A stretch of 64,000 bases of DNA from Planctomycetota bacterium (GTDB lineage Bacteria; Planctomycetota; SZUA-567; H5-PLA8): contig JABTUM010000002.1 of assembly GCA_015075375.1 (NCBI GenBank), positions 266,306-330,305 on the forward strand, read 5' to 3'. Shown one piece after another: positions 52,655 through 61,728 of this stretch. The notes under the pieces are model-generated. The model saw nothing but the letters and a program-made list of their open reading frames with translations, was not told the DNA's origin and ran no database searches. Each line of letters starts with the position of its first letter. Within the stretch, counting starts at the first letter, position 1. The position numbers and the translations under genes were made by a program.

Positions 52655-53392
52655 ATGCCCAACCCTCAAGCCGTGCTGGTCACCGGATCCGGCGGACGCG
52701 TCGGCCAAGCCGTCTGCCGCGCTTTAATCGAACGCGGACACAAGGTCCGCGGCTTCGATATCCGTTCTACGCCGGGGGTCGAGGATTCGCTAACCGGAGA
52801 TCTGTCCGACTTCCAGGCGCTCCAGCGCGCCACACGCGGGATCGAAGCCGTTTGCCATTTGGCCGCCGTCCCCGACGAGGACGACTTTCTCTCCAAACTC
52901 CTCCCCAACAACATCGTGGGGCTTTACCACGTGCTCGAAGCCTGCCGCCTCAACGGCGTCAAACGCTTCATCTTCGCCAGCACCGGACAGACCGTCTCGG
53001 GACACGCGGGTCCTTGGCCCGTCACGCCCGAGATGCCGCCCACGCCGCGAAATTGGTACGCCAGCGGCAAACTCCTGGGCGAAGCCGCCGCGCAGACCTA
53101 CGCCCATCAGTACAAGATGAAGAACGTCTCGCTCCGCTTGGGCTGGTGTCCGCGCACCTCCGAACACATCAGCCAGATCAAGAAGTGGGACTTCGGGCAG
53201 GACATTTACCTCAGCCCCGGCGACGCCGGCCTCCTCTTTGCCTGCGCCGTGGAGACCACCGTCCCGTTCGACCACGTGGTCTGCTTCGGCACCAGCAAGC
53301 CGCTCCACCACACCCGCTTCTGCATCGCCTCCGCCAAGCAATACCTCGGCTACGAACCCCAGGACGCCTGGCCCACCGGGCACGACTCGTAG
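52655..53392 (+). CDS. NAD-dependent epimerase/dehydratase, uronate dehydrogenase-like
   Basis: 245 residues with GGAGGAG upstream. Extended SDR fold: nucleotide motif VTGSGGRVGQAV (about 9-20), VRGFDIR, CHLAAV, and the catalytic YxxxK in WYASGKLLGEAAA. The short length and the NIVGLYHVLEACRLNGVKRFIFAST, YEP and DAWPTG segments resemble uronate dehydrogenases, which oxidise galacturonate or glucuronate to the aldarolactone. This would fit with the uronate-polysaccharide lyase at 18193, but the substrate is not proven. Confidence 0.8.
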   Translation: MPNPQAVLVTGSGGRVGQAVCRALIERGHKVRGFDIRSTPGVEDSLTGDLSDFQALQRATRGIEAVCHLAAVPDEDDFLSKLLPNNIVGLYHVLEACRLNGVKRFIFASTGQTVSGHAGPWPVTPEMPPTPRNWYASGKLLGEAAAQTYAHQYKMKNVSLRLGWCPRTSEHISQIKKWDFGQDIYLSPGDAGLLFACAVETTVPFDHVVCFGTSKPLHHTRFCIASAKQYLGYEPQDAWPTGHDS

Positions 53393-53532
53393 GCCATTTC
53401 ACCGTGGAGACGCAGAGCACGGCAGGACTGGCAGGAGAAAGGCCTTACCATCAAAACTAACCTTAAGTAGTGCTCTCCCTTTCCTTCTATCTTTTGAGCC
53501 TCAACACTTCCATGGAGCCTTGATCGCATTTC

Positions 53533-53769
53533 ATGTTGGGCTATGTGGCCGGATCGCTCGCCTTCGTATGTCTGGTCGTGATGGCCTGCTTGATGCTGGC
53601 CGCGCGATTTGAACATAAGGAAGGATTCTGGAAGCATCCCTACCTCTGGAAGGGGATGAACGATTTTTCAAAGGATGGTCAGAAATTGCGCCGCACGGCT
53701 TGGTATTTCGGTTGGGCCGCGATCGGATGCCTCGCTCTGTGCGCTCTTGCCATCGCCTTGGGGTTCTGA
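53533..53769 (+). CDS. Small two-helix membrane protein
   Basis: 78 residues with two hydrophobic helices (GYVAGSLAFVCLVVMACLMLAA; YFGWAAIGCLALCALAIALGF) joined by a loop rich in Lys and Trp. No clear ribosome site, but the amphipathic arrangement and clean helices make it probably real. No family recognised. Confidence 0.55.
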   Translation: MLGYVAGSLAFVCLVVMACLMLAARFEHKEGFWKHPYLWKGMNDFSKDGQKLRRTAWYFGWAAIGCLALCALAIALGF

Positions 53770-53875
53770 GCCATTCCCCCGACCCGCCGTTCTCTGCGTG
53801 CGCTGCGCCTTCGCGGTGCAAAGCCCCTGATGTTCCTTCGCTTTCGCAATCCCAACCACCCGGCACAATGCCCCG

Positions 53876-55201
53876 ATGCCGCCACGTACCCCGCCTCCCA
53901 AAGGCCCCGTCGACCTCGATCCCATCCTGCTCGAACTCTGGGATTCCGTTGCGCGGGGCGGTTTGGCCAGCGAAGCGCTCGCCGAAGCCTTTCGCGCCGC
54001 CGGTCCCACGTCGCCTGCCTTCAAGGGCCGCGTGACGCAGGAACTTTACGCTTTGATCCGAAATGCCCGGCGCGTGGAGTTCGCGCTGGAAGGCTCCGGA
54101 GCGCCGCACGCCGGGCCGCTGCGCGAACGCGCCTGGTTGCTCGCTTCGCGCGTGGTCACCGGCAAGCTGACCCCCGAAGCCGCCGCCGCCGAATTCCCCC
54201 GCGTCGACTGGGAGGCCGTCGCCGCCGTGGACGAACGCATCGCCGAAGAAGCCGATCCCGCGCGCCGCTTCGGTCTTGCGTACGGCTTTCCCGATCCGCT
54301 GGCCGAAGCGTTCCTCGATGCCTTTGGCGACGACGCCGAAGCGCTCGCCGAAAGTCTGGCGCTGCCCGCGCCGCGCACTCTGCGCGTCAACACCTTGATG
54401 GCTACTCGGGAAGCCGCCGCCGCCGAACTCGAAGCCGCCGGTCTCAAGGTCAGAGCGGGGGAGTACTCGTCCACCGCCCTGATCCTCGACGGCCCCGGCG
54501 ATCCGTTCGCCACCGCCGCCTACCGCGAAGGACGCGTCGAATTTCAGGACGAAGCCAGCCAACTCGTCGCCGAACTCGTCGCGCCCGCGTCGGGTACGCT
54601 CGTCATCGATGCTTGCGCCGGCGCCGGCGGCAAAACGCTTGCCTTGGGCGCCTGGATGCGCAACAAGGGCATGCTCGTCGCCGTCGACCGCCACAACGGA
54701 CGGCTCACCGAATTCAAGCGCCGCGCCCGCCGCGCCGGACTCTTCTGCCACCGCGCGATCAAGGCCGACCTCCTCGCCCAACCGTGGCCCAAAGAACTGA
54801 CCGAACTGGAAGGCAAAGCCGCCCGCGTGCTCGTCGACGCGCCGTGCACCGGCACCGGCGCCATTCGCCGCAATCCCGAACTGCGCCTGGGCTTCGACGA
54901 CGAAGCGCTCACCCGCCTGCCGCCCGAACAGGAAGGCATTGCCCGCGCCGCGATGGCTTGGGTCAAACCCAACGGCCGCCTGATCTACGCCACCTGCTCC
55001 ATGCTCCCCGACGAGAACGAACGCGTCGTCGAACGCCTCCTCCGCGACGCACGTTTCAGCTTGGTGCCCATCGCCGAAATTCTGGGCGGCGCGCGAGCTC
55101 GCAAGCTGGCCGATCCCCAAGGGCAATTCTTGAAGGTGCAGCCCCACCGCCACGGCGCCGACGGGTTCTTCGCCGCAGTGCTGCGCCGAAAAGATCGCTA
55201 A
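53876..55201 (+). CDS. RsmB/NOP2-type RNA (cytosine-5) methyltransferase
   Basis: 441 residues. The N-terminal ~150 residues form a NusB-like helical domain as in RsmB; the catalytic domain has motif I DACAGAGGKT, VLVDAPCTGTG (general base/release Cys) and YATCSM (nucleophilic Cys). It fits m5C methylation of rRNA such as 16S C967, though other NOP2-group enzymes modify different sites. The start has no strong ribosome site. It is transcribed alone. Confidence 0.9.
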   Translation: MPPRTPPPKGPVDLDPILLELWDSVARGGLASEALAEAFRAAGPTSPAFKGRVTQELYALIRNARRVEFALEGSGAPHAGPLRERAWLLASRVVTGKLTPEAAAAEFPRVDWEAVAAVDERIAEEADPARRFGLAYGFPDPLAEAFLDAFGDDAEALAESLALPAPRTLRVNTLMATREAAAAELEAAGLKVRAGEYSSTALILDGPGDPFATAAYREGRVEFQDEASQLVAELVAPASGTLVIDACAGAGGKTLALGAWMRNKGMLVAVDRHNGRLTEFKRRARRAGLFCHRAIKADLLAQPWPKELTELEGKAARVLVDAPCTGTGAIRRNPELRLGFDDEALTRLPPEQEGIARAAMAWVKPNGRLIYATCSMLPDENERVVERLLRDARFSLVPIAEILGGARARKLADPQGQFLKVQPHRHGADGFFAAVLRRKDR

Positions 55202-55445
55202 GACCACGGAAGTTCGTGTGGCTGCAATGGAAACGGCGATGCGCCGCCTTTGACTTAGCAAGCGTTTTGGGAATCGCTCCATCCCAGAGCCGTTGCGTTC
55301 CACCCGGTGGCTCCGCTACGCCAAGCTTATAGCGCATAAGGACATCCGTTAATCTTGATAAGTGCGTAAAGATGGGGTTTACTAAGGGTAAGAAGGCGCT
55401 TCCGGTTCAACGCCAGGGGAAGTGAGCCTTTTAGGAGGAAGGATC

Positions 55446-56132
55446 ATGCACCTCACTCCCGCCGCTGTATCGCTCAAAGCCGTGCAAGAAGCGGCGCCGC
55501 ACTGCCCCGAGGCCGCTTGCCGGGCGATGCTGTACGGCGCGCTGGCCGAATTGCTGCGGCAGCCTCCCAAGCCCGGTATGCTGGATGCGATTGCCGACCG
55601 GCTGGGCCAGCTTCCACACGGCCCTGACGTGTTGCGCGCCGCCGCTCGCATGTTGGCGCAGGAAGCGCGCGTGGCGTCTGTCTCGCGTTGCCAGCAGGAA
55701 GCCGCCTGGACCGACTTTCGCCTCCTCCTCGACGAAACCGCCACGCAACGCGTCTCCCTTCCGTACGCGCACGCGCAATGCGACGAAATGGCTTTTGCAC
55801 ACGTCTGCGACGACGTCTGCCCCTACGAGGCCGGGAAACCGTGCCCCTTCGGCGATACCTATTGCGTGGATCGGTTAGGCGCGCCTTGCGACCACGTCAG
55901 CGCCGCGCTCGAAGTTGCCGCCCATCAATGGAACGATCTGGCCGAAGCCCGGGACGAGACGCAGCGCGAACGCTGTCGCGCGCGCTGCACCTCTTTCGCG
56001 CAGCGGCATCTGCGTCCCTGGGTCTCCCGCGTCGCCGATGCGCTGCACGAACACGCCCGCTCGAGCTTGTATCGATGCGCCGCCGATGCCGTCGATCTGC
56101 TGATCGATGCCGAACCGGTTCGCGGGGCCTGA
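55446..56132 (+). CDS. TorD/NarJ-like molecular chaperone (tentative)
   Basis: 228 residues from ATG 55446 with AGGAGG 7 nt upstream. The helical pattern RAMLYGALAELLRQPPKPGMLDAIADRLGQLP, followed by DFRLLLDETATQRVSLPYAHAQCD, resembles the TorD/DmsD family that inserts cofactors into and escorts Tat-exported molybdoenzymes. An unusual Cys-rich stretch (CDDVCPYEAGKPCPFGDTYC) and a further CDH could bind a metal. No molybdoenzyme gene is near. The identification is moderate; a different helical regulator is possible. Confidence 0.5.
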   Translation: MHLTPAAVSLKAVQEAAPHCPEAACRAMLYGALAELLRQPPKPGMLDAIADRLGQLPHGPDVLRAAARMLAQEARVASVSRCQQEAAWTDFRLLLDETATQRVSLPYAHAQCDEMAFAHVCDDVCPYEAGKPCPFGDTYCVDRLGAPCDHVSAALEVAAHQWNDLAEARDETQRERCRARCTSFAQRHLRPWVSRVADALHEHARSSLYRCAADAVDLLIDAEPVRGA

Positions 56133-56150
56133 GCGGCGGTCGGCGCAACG

Positions 56151-57002
56151 CTACGTCTCCCGCCGAAACGCCCGCGGGCTGCGACCGAAGACCTGCTTGA
56201 ACTGCCGGCTGAACAGGTACAGATCGCGGTAGCCCAGCGCATAGGCCACCTCGCCGATCGAGAGCGCACTGGACTGCAAGCGGCGCGCCGCCACATGCAG
56301 CCGCTCGCGCACCAGCCACTCGCGCGGCGCGATACCGTAGGTCCGCTTGAAGAGCCGCGCGAAGTAGTCGGGATTCAGCCGCAGCACCTCCGCCAGATCC
56401 GAAGGCGCCGGGCGCTGGGCGGCACGCGCTTCCACATACTCCGCCAGCAGGCGGCGCTGGCGCAAGTCCAGCGCCGGTCCGTCGGCCGGCCGTGCGCCGG
56501 CCAGGCGCAGCATCCGCGTGGCCAGCATCGCGGCCGCCGCCCGCCGCCGCGCGTCGGCGTAAGGCAGATCGCCCCGCGCTTCCTCGATCAACTCCTTGAG
56601 CGGCTGCTGCAGGGCTTCGGACTGCTTCAGATAGATGCAGTCGCGCTTCAGGCGCAGGCTGATGCGCCCGCCGCGCGGCCGAATCGTCATCTTCATGTGG
56701 TACATGCGCGGCGGCGGTGCGCCGCGGGGGATTCCGAATTCGTGCAGGACGCCGGGGCTGATCCAGACGAAGTCGCCCGCTTCCAGGCGCAGGCGGCGAT
56801 TCGCCACGCGCCCTTCGAGCGCGTGTTCGTCCACCATGTAGATGAGGTGCTCCTGAATCGCGCGCGTCATCACGATCCATTCTTTGGGGATGGTGGAATA
56901 CCCGTGGGTGGAAAATTCCAGCGAGTGGCGGGGCGCGGCGAGCGCCGCCAGGAAGGCGGCGGGGTCCAGAACACGCGTTTTGATGTGGCCTACACTGGGC
57001 AC
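56151..57002 (-). CDS. AraC-family transcriptional regulator
   Basis: 283 residues. The N-terminal sensor has a cupin-like pattern (HLIYMVDEHALEGRVANRRLRLEAGDFVWISPGVLHEFG); the C-terminal helix-turn-helix pair is PSDLAEVLRLNPDYFARLFKRTYG and LSIGEVAYALGYRDLYLFSRQFKQVFG, ending SPRAFRR. It is divergent from the PhyH gene at 57119 with 116 bp between the starts, mirroring the pair at 12445-14267. Confidence 0.92.
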   Translation of the reverse strand: MPSVGHIKTRVLDPAAFLAALAAPRHSLEFSTHGYSTIPKEWIVMTRAIQEHLIYMVDEHALEGRVANRRLRLEAGDFVWISPGVLHEFGIPRGAPPPRMYHMKMTIRPRGGRISLRLKRDCIYLKQSEALQQPLKELIEEARGDLPYADARRRAAAAMLATRMLRLAGARPADGPALDLRQRRLLAEYVEARAAQRPAPSDLAEVLRLNPDYFARLFKRTYGIAPREWLVRERLHVAARRLQSSALSIGEVAYALGYRDLYLFSRQFKQVFGRSPRAFRRET

Positions 57003-57118
57003 AAGTAATCTCCGGTTAAGTGCAAATACTATCGACTTGGCTCCATGGAAGTCTATACCCGATTAGGGATAAATTGAACCCATTCGAATGGCGGCGTTCT
57101 AGAGCGAAAGGATCACGC

Positions 57119-57877
57119 ATGCCCACCTGTACCATGGAAGGCTTGTCCAAGGCCGAGGCGCTCCGCTACCACGAGCAAGGTTTCCTGGGGCCCTTTGCCA
57201 TCTGCGCGCAGGACGAAATGGATCGACTTCGCGCGCACATCGACGCCCAAGTCTTGACCCGCGACGGCCTCAATCCCAAAAATCGCGGGCATTGCCGGCA
57301 CCTCGACGACGCCCGGCTCTACGAACTGATCCACAAGCCGGCGCTCGTCGAGCGCGCCGCCAGCCTCCTCGGCCCGGATTTGCTCTGCTGGAGCACCAAC
57401 TTCTGGACCAAGGAGCCCGGGGGCAAGGAAATCCCATGGCATCAGGACTTCCAATACTGGCCCATCGAGCCCCCCCTGAACCTCACCGCCTGGATCGCCG
57501 TCGATCCCGTCAGCGTCGAGAACAGTTGCGTCCGCGTCATCCCCGGCTCGCACAAGAAGATTCTGCCCGAGCGCCCCACCACGGCCGAGCAAATCTTCGA
57601 CAAAAGCGCCGATGCGTCGCTGATCGACGAGTCCAAGGCCGTGAGCATGGAATTAAAGCCCGGCGAGTTCTTTCTCTTTAACGAGCGCCTGCTGCATCAG
57701 TCCAATAAGAATGTCTCGAACCGCCGCCGTATGGGCATGACCGTCCGCCTTTCGGTGCCCTTCGTGAAGGTCTACCAAGACGGCCCGCCGCTCTTTCCCG
57801 GGCATTCGTGCGTGCTCCTGAGCGGCGAAGACCGCTTCGGCCTGAACGATTTTCTTCCCCATCCGCCGCAAGCCTGA
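57119..57877 (+). CDS. Phytanoyl-CoA dioxygenase (PhyH) family protein
   Basis: 252 residues from ATG 57119 with AAAGGA upstream. Fe(II)/2-oxoglutarate oxygenase with HxD in IPWHQDFQYWP, the distal His in LLHQSNKNVSNRRR (the Arg binds 2-oxoglutarate) and the CVRVIPGSHKK strand. The substrate is unknown. It is followed 58 nt later by an FAD oxidoreductase gene, which may act in the same catabolic route. The upstream intergenic region holds a short inverted repeat (GACTT...AAGTC, 57034-57053). Confidence 0.9.
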   Translation: MPTCTMEGLSKAEALRYHEQGFLGPFAICAQDEMDRLRAHIDAQVLTRDGLNPKNRGHCRHLDDARLYELIHKPALVERAASLLGPDLLCWSTNFWTKEPGGKEIPWHQDFQYWPIEPPLNLTAWIAVDPVSVENSCVRVIPGSHKKILPERPTTAEQIFDKSADASLIDESKAVSMELKPGEFFLFNERLLHQSNKNVSNRRRMGMTVRLSVPFVKVYQDGPPLFPGHSCVLLSGEDRFGLNDFLPHPPQA

Positions 57878-57935
57878 CCTGGACGGAGATGGCCGAGCCG
57901 TTGGCGGATCGGCCGTATGCTTCAAGGAACCTGCC

Positions 57936-59225
57936 ATGAAAATCGATGTGTTGGTCTGTGGCGGCGGTTGCGCCGGGCTCGGCGCGGCCCTGGGTGCGGC
58001 GCGGGAAGGCGCAAAGGTGCTGCTCGTCGAGCGCGCGCCCTTTGCCGGAGGCATCGTCACCGCCGTAGGCCTCCCGTTCATGGACGGCTTCGCCTGCTGG
58101 CACACCGGCCGGCTGGTGGTCAAAGGCATCGCGCTGCGACTGTGCGAACGCCTGGGCCTCGCGCACCCCGGCGCGAAACAGATCGAAGAGATCAAGACCG
58201 CTGTCGGAGGCCTGACGCGCCACGGCAGCATTGCGCTCTTCAACATAGACGAGTTCAAGCTCGCCGCGGACGACGCCTTGAACGAAGGCGGGGTGCGCGT
58301 GCTCTTTCACGCGGTGGCCTGCGAAACCGAGGTTCGCACCGGCCGCATCGAAGCCGTGCGCGTCGCCACCAAGCAAGGGCTCCTGCGCATCGAACCCCAA
58401 GTCGTGATCGACGCCAGCGGCGATGCCGATGTCGCGGCCTTTTCGAACTGTCCGCTGGATCCCAACCCGCAGCGCATGCCGATGACGATGCACTTCCGCG
58501 TCGGCAACGTCCGGTATCAGCCCCAGACGCGCACGCTTGCCCGCGAGGCCGTCAAAGCCGCGCACGAGAAGGGCGAATTGCCCCACTACTACGGCCCGGG
58601 ACTCTGCGATGCCTTTGCGAAAGACGAGGCGTACGTGCATGCCGTGCGGGTGCCCGGCGATGCGATCGATCCGTTCGATCTCACGCGCGCCGAAATGCAA
58701 GGCCGCCGCGATGCGTGGACGATGTGGCAGGTCTGGAAGCGTGAAGTGCCGGGCTTCGAAGAGAGTTACTTCATCGGCAGCGGTCCGTACATCGGCGTGC
58801 GCGAAACGCGCCGAATCGCCGGAGCGCATGTGTTGAGCGGGGAGGAGATTCGGGCGCGCACCGATTTCGACGACGCCATCGCCACGGGCAGTTGGTACAC
58901 CGATTTGCACCCCAATAAAGCCACCGAAGGCTCCGCGCATCCCAAGGAAGAGAAGGTGGTCCCGCCGCAACCTTACGACATCCCGTACCGCTCCATCGTC
59001 GCGCGTGGCGTAGAGAACCTCCTCGTCGCCGGGCGCTGCCATTCCGCCGATCGCGTGGCCGCCAGCAGCACCCGTGTGACCGTCACCGCCATGGCCTTGG
59101 GTGAAGCCGCCGGCTGTGCGGCTGCGTTGAGCGTCCGCTCGAAGCAGCCCGTGGCGGCCTTGAACGGCGTCCAAGTTCGCGAACGCCTTGCCGCGCAGGG
59201 AGGGGGACCGTTCACGTACGCTTAG
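57936..59225 (+). CDS. FAD-dependent oxidoreductase (FAD_oxidored family)
   Basis: 429 residues with AAGGAA before the ATG. The dinucleotide motif VCGGGCAGLGAALGAAREGAKVLLVER opens the protein; DASGDADVAAF and the C-terminal VAGRCHSADRVAASSTRVT and AMALGEAAGCAAALS are typical of the FAD_oxidored family common in carbohydrate clusters of PVC bacteria. The reaction is unknown. Probably cotranscribed with the PhyH gene. Confidence 0.9.
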   Translation: MKIDVLVCGGGCAGLGAALGAAREGAKVLLVERAPFAGGIVTAVGLPFMDGFACWHTGRLVVKGIALRLCERLGLAHPGAKQIEEIKTAVGGLTRHGSIALFNIDEFKLAADDALNEGGVRVLFHAVACETEVRTGRIEAVRVATKQGLLRIEPQVVIDASGDADVAAFSNCPLDPNPQRMPMTMHFRVGNVRYQPQTRTLAREAVKAAHEKGELPHYYGPGLCDAFAKDEAYVHAVRVPGDAIDPFDLTRAEMQGRRDAWTMWQVWKREVPGFEESYFIGSGPYIGVRETRRIAGAHVLSGEEIRARTDFDDAIATGSWYTDLHPNKATEGSAHPKEEKVVPPQPYDIPYRSIVARGVENLLVAGRCHSADRVAASSTRVTVTAMALGEAAGCAAALSVRSKQPVAALNGVQVRERLAAQGGGPFTYA

Positions 59226-59246
59226 GAGCTTCCCGGACGCAGGGTT

Positions 59247-59384
59247 TAGCAGCCCGTTGAAGAAGGGTGCTGATTGCGTTGCGCTGCGGTCGTCGCATCG
59301 GCTTGATGCGGCTCCCTTCGCGTGCCTTGATCCGGACCACAAATCCAAGGCTGCGCGGTCGTACATTTTTTCAACGGCCAGCTA
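59247..59384. repeat. Inverted-repeat element, copy B
   Basis: 138 bp with ends TAGCAGCCCGTTGAAGAAG and, in reverse complement, TAGCTGGCCGTTGAAAAAA. Next to the right end lies ACGACCGCGCA (reverse strand), also present in copy A at 5068-5119. Its right end provides the TAG stop codon of the DUF167 gene. No coding capacity; probably a non-autonomous element. Confidence 0.6.
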
Positions 59385-59681
59385 GGTTATCCGTTGCCGC
59401 ACCGCCGCCGCGTCCACGCCCTGCACCTGCACCCGTTTCTGGCGTGACGTGTGCCCCGCCACCACGGTTACCGCTCGAGGCGGCACGCCGAGAAACGTAG
59501 CCAGCACCTCGACGACGGCTTCATTCGCCTTGCCCTTTTCGGGCGGAGCCTGCACGGCGACCTTCAGCGCACCGCCGTGCAATCCGCGCACGCCGGCTTT
59601 CGCGCTGCCGGGGGTCGCGCGCACGGCAAATTCCACGCCGCCCGGGACGGCCTTGATTGGAAACTCCATCGCGCTGCTCAT
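59382..59681 (-). CDS. DUF167 (YggU) family protein
   Basis: 99 residues from ATG 59681 (GGAG 6 nt upstream), the usual size of YggU proteins. The family signature is visible: VRATPGSAKAGVRGLHGGALKVAVQAPPEKGKANEAVVEVLATFLGV, then VVAGHTSRQKRVQVQG. It is a small, conserved alpha/beta protein of unknown function. The stop codon lies inside the end of inverted-repeat copy B. Confidence 0.92.
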   Translation of the reverse strand: MSSAMEFPIKAVPGGVEFAVRATPGSAKAGVRGLHGGALKVAVQAPPEKGKANEAVVEVLATFLGVPPRAVTVVAGHTSRQKRVQVQGVDAAAVRQRIT

Positions 59682-59754
59682 GCCAAACTCCACGCCGCGT
59701 TCGTGCGTATCCGGTATAAGATTCGATGTGCAAAGCATACTGGGAGCGAGCGAC

Positions 59755-60432
59755 GTGGCGAAGCGGATCGGTTGGAATCCTCGCTTCGAACGCGCCGTCC
59801 TGTGGGGCATCCTGTCCGTCGCTTCGGCCGGCTTCGTGATGGTCGGATACTTTTTCCTCTACGGCGTGGGCGCGCGCCCGCAATCCGGCTGGTTCTCGCT
59901 CAGCCTATCCGGAGCGGCGATGGTCCTGGCCGCTTGGCGCCTGTGGGTCCTGGAGCGCCGCCGCCGCGCCGAAGAACAGGATGCGCAACCGCTGCTCTAC
60001 ACCACCGATCTGATCGGCGTCTCGTTCCTGCTTGCGCTCTACTTTACCACGTACCAAGCGCTATCTCCGGACGAACTTGTGCCGTACGGGGTGCTGGGCG
60101 GCTTGGCCGGTGGCGCCGCGCTGGTGGTGAGCTTCCTGCATGCTTCACGCCGCGGGCATGTGCGCGCCGCCCCGCGCTGGTGCTATGCGCTGGGCGTCGC
60201 ACTCACGTACATCGGGGCCGGCTGCGGATCGCTGCTCGTCTTTTACTGCTTGGCCGTGCCGCTGATGACTTCGTGGCCGGTTTTTCTGGATCGCCTCTTC
60301 TCGTATGAGACCGCGCCCATCCGCTACGCCGGAGCATGGGGCGCGCTGGCGTTGGCGGGCGGCCAGGTTCTCCTTTGGCGCGTGCGCCAGCGGCAGGAAC
60401 TCGAAGCCGGCGCAGATCGTTCGGCGAGTTGA
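59755..60432 (+). CDS. Polytopic membrane protein of unknown function
   Basis: 225 residues from GTG 59755 (GGGAG 8 nt upstream), chosen because earlier in-frame starts overlap the divergent DUF167 gene. About six hydrophobic helices, e.g. AVLWGILSVASAGFVMVGYFFLYGVG and TTDLIGVSFLLALYFTTYQAL, separated by short basic loops. No known family. It ends 2 nt before the stop of the convergent LacI gene. Confidence 0.65.
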   Translation: MAKRIGWNPRFERAVLWGILSVASAGFVMVGYFFLYGVGARPQSGWFSLSLSGAAMVLAAWRLWVLERRRRAEEQDAQPLLYTTDLIGVSFLLALYFTTYQALSPDELVPYGVLGGLAGGAALVVSFLHASRRGHVRAAPRWCYALGVALTYIGAGCGSLLVFYCLAVPLMTSWPVFLDRLFSYETAPIRYAGAWGALALAGGQVLLWRVRQRQELEAGADRSAS

Positions 60433-60434
60433 CA

Positions 60435-61499
60435 TTACTTGCGCGGTGGTGCGACGCTTCGCCCCGGCAGCCGCTCACCGCTCACGATTCGCCGGGCTGG
60501 CGATACCGCGCCGTTCAAGACGCGTTCTCGCAGCAATTCCAGCGCCTCCTGGCCCATCCGTACGCGTGGGTACTCGATCGTACACAACGGCGGATCGGCG
60601 TAGCGCCCCGGTTCGTATCCGTCCAGCGAAGCCACCGACAAGTCCGCGGGCACGCGTCGGCCCAATCGAGCGGCGGCGCGCAGGACGCCCATCGAAACGA
60701 TATCCGTGGTGCCCAATACGGCGGTCACTTCGGGATGGGCGCTCAGAAATTCCCAAGCTTGGTTACTCGCCGCTTCCAGATCGTACGGCGCGGCAAACTC
60801 CAGCGCCGCGTCGTACACGCCCGCTTTGCGCAGGCCCGCGCGCGCGCCCGCCAGCCTTTCGTACGCCGGACCCGGCAGCACCGTCTCCAACAGCCCGATC
60901 CGGCGATGTCCGAGTTGAGCCAGCAGCGCCGCTTGGCTCGCCGCGCCGCCCGCGTGGTCCATCAACACACACGGAATATCGGGACCGAAATCGCGGTTAA
61001 AAAAGACGAACGGCATCCCCGAAGCGCGCACGTCGTCCACCCAGGCCTCGCGCTCCGTCGAAAACGTGAACAGGATCAGCCCGTCGCAATCGCGCTCGCG
61101 CAGGCCTGTGCAATACCCCGCCACCTCTTTGGGCGCCAGCCCGTCGCAACTGTGGATCAGCACGCCTTCCTTGCCCGCACGGTTCAGGATCTCGTAAACC
61201 GCCGGACCGAAAAATTCGTGGACCTCCTGCCCCAGCGCGTTCACGAACGCCAGCCCGATATGCCGGAAGAGCGGCGCGATCTGCGCGTCGTACAGCCGAG
61301 GCACGCGCGGACGGTAGTTCAGTTCACGCGCCACCTCGATCACCTTCCGCCGTGTCGCTTCGGCGATCTTGATCGAGGCCGATTTACCGTTCAGCACGAA
61401 CGAGACCGTCGTGATCGAAACGCCCGCGCGTTTGGCCACGGCCGTCAGCGAGCATCCTTTAGGTAGCGGTCGTTCCTGCTTGGAAGTCCGTTTCGCCAT
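60435..61499 (-). CDS. LacI-family transcriptional regulator
   Basis: 354 residues from ATG 61499; GTG 61520 and ATG 61514 are alternatives and no start has a strong ribosome site. The helix-turn-helix is LTAVAKRAGVSITTVSFVLNG with hinge EATRRKVIEVARELNYRPR; the sensor domain has LILFTFSTEREAWVDDV, RRIGLLETVLPGPAYERLAG and AVLGTTDIVSMGVLRAAARLGRRVPADLSVASLDGYEPGRY. It is divergent from the FG-GAP/DUF1080 pair and probably represses it. Confidence 0.93.
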   Translation of the reverse strand: MAKRTSKQERPLPKGCSLTAVAKRAGVSITTVSFVLNGKSASIKIAEATRRKVIEVARELNYRPRVPRLYDAQIAPLFRHIGLAFVNALGQEVHEFFGPAVYEILNRAGKEGVLIHSCDGLAPKEVAGYCTGLRERDCDGLILFTFSTEREAWVDDVRASGMPFVFFNRDFGPDIPCVLMDHAGGAASQAALLAQLGHRRIGLLETVLPGPAYERLAGARAGLRKAGVYDAALEFAAPYDLEAASNQAWEFLSAHPEVTAVLGTTDIVSMGVLRAAARLGRRVPADLSVASLDGYEPGRYADPPLCTIEYPRVRMGQEALELLRERVLNGAVSPARRIVSGERLPGRSVAPPRK

Positions 61500-61584
61500 T
61501 TCGCCCGATTCCATGCACACGTGTTTCGCGCAATCCTGCCGTCCTAGGAATCGTCCCCTTTTTCAGAGACTCTTTGAAAACCCG

Positions 61585-61616
61585 GTGTATACACTAGTGA
61601 ACTAAAGATGTTTAGT
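61585..61616. promoter_or_regulatory. Clustered palindromes, possible LacI-type operators
   Basis: Three adjoining symmetric sequences lie in the 229-bp space between the LacI gene and the FG-GAP gene: GTGTATACAC (61585-61594), CACTAGTG (61592-61599) and ACTAAA-GATG-TTTAGT (61601-61616). Position and symmetry fit an operator for the divergent regulator. Confidence 0.4.
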
Positions 61617-61728
61617 CAACTCGAAAGCGCGGCAGAAACAGGAAAACGAGACTCGATACTTGAGCCTGATCAAAACTCTAAAGGATTGACCTTAAAAGCA
61701 TTACGATCCAATTGGGAAGGGGTTGCTT

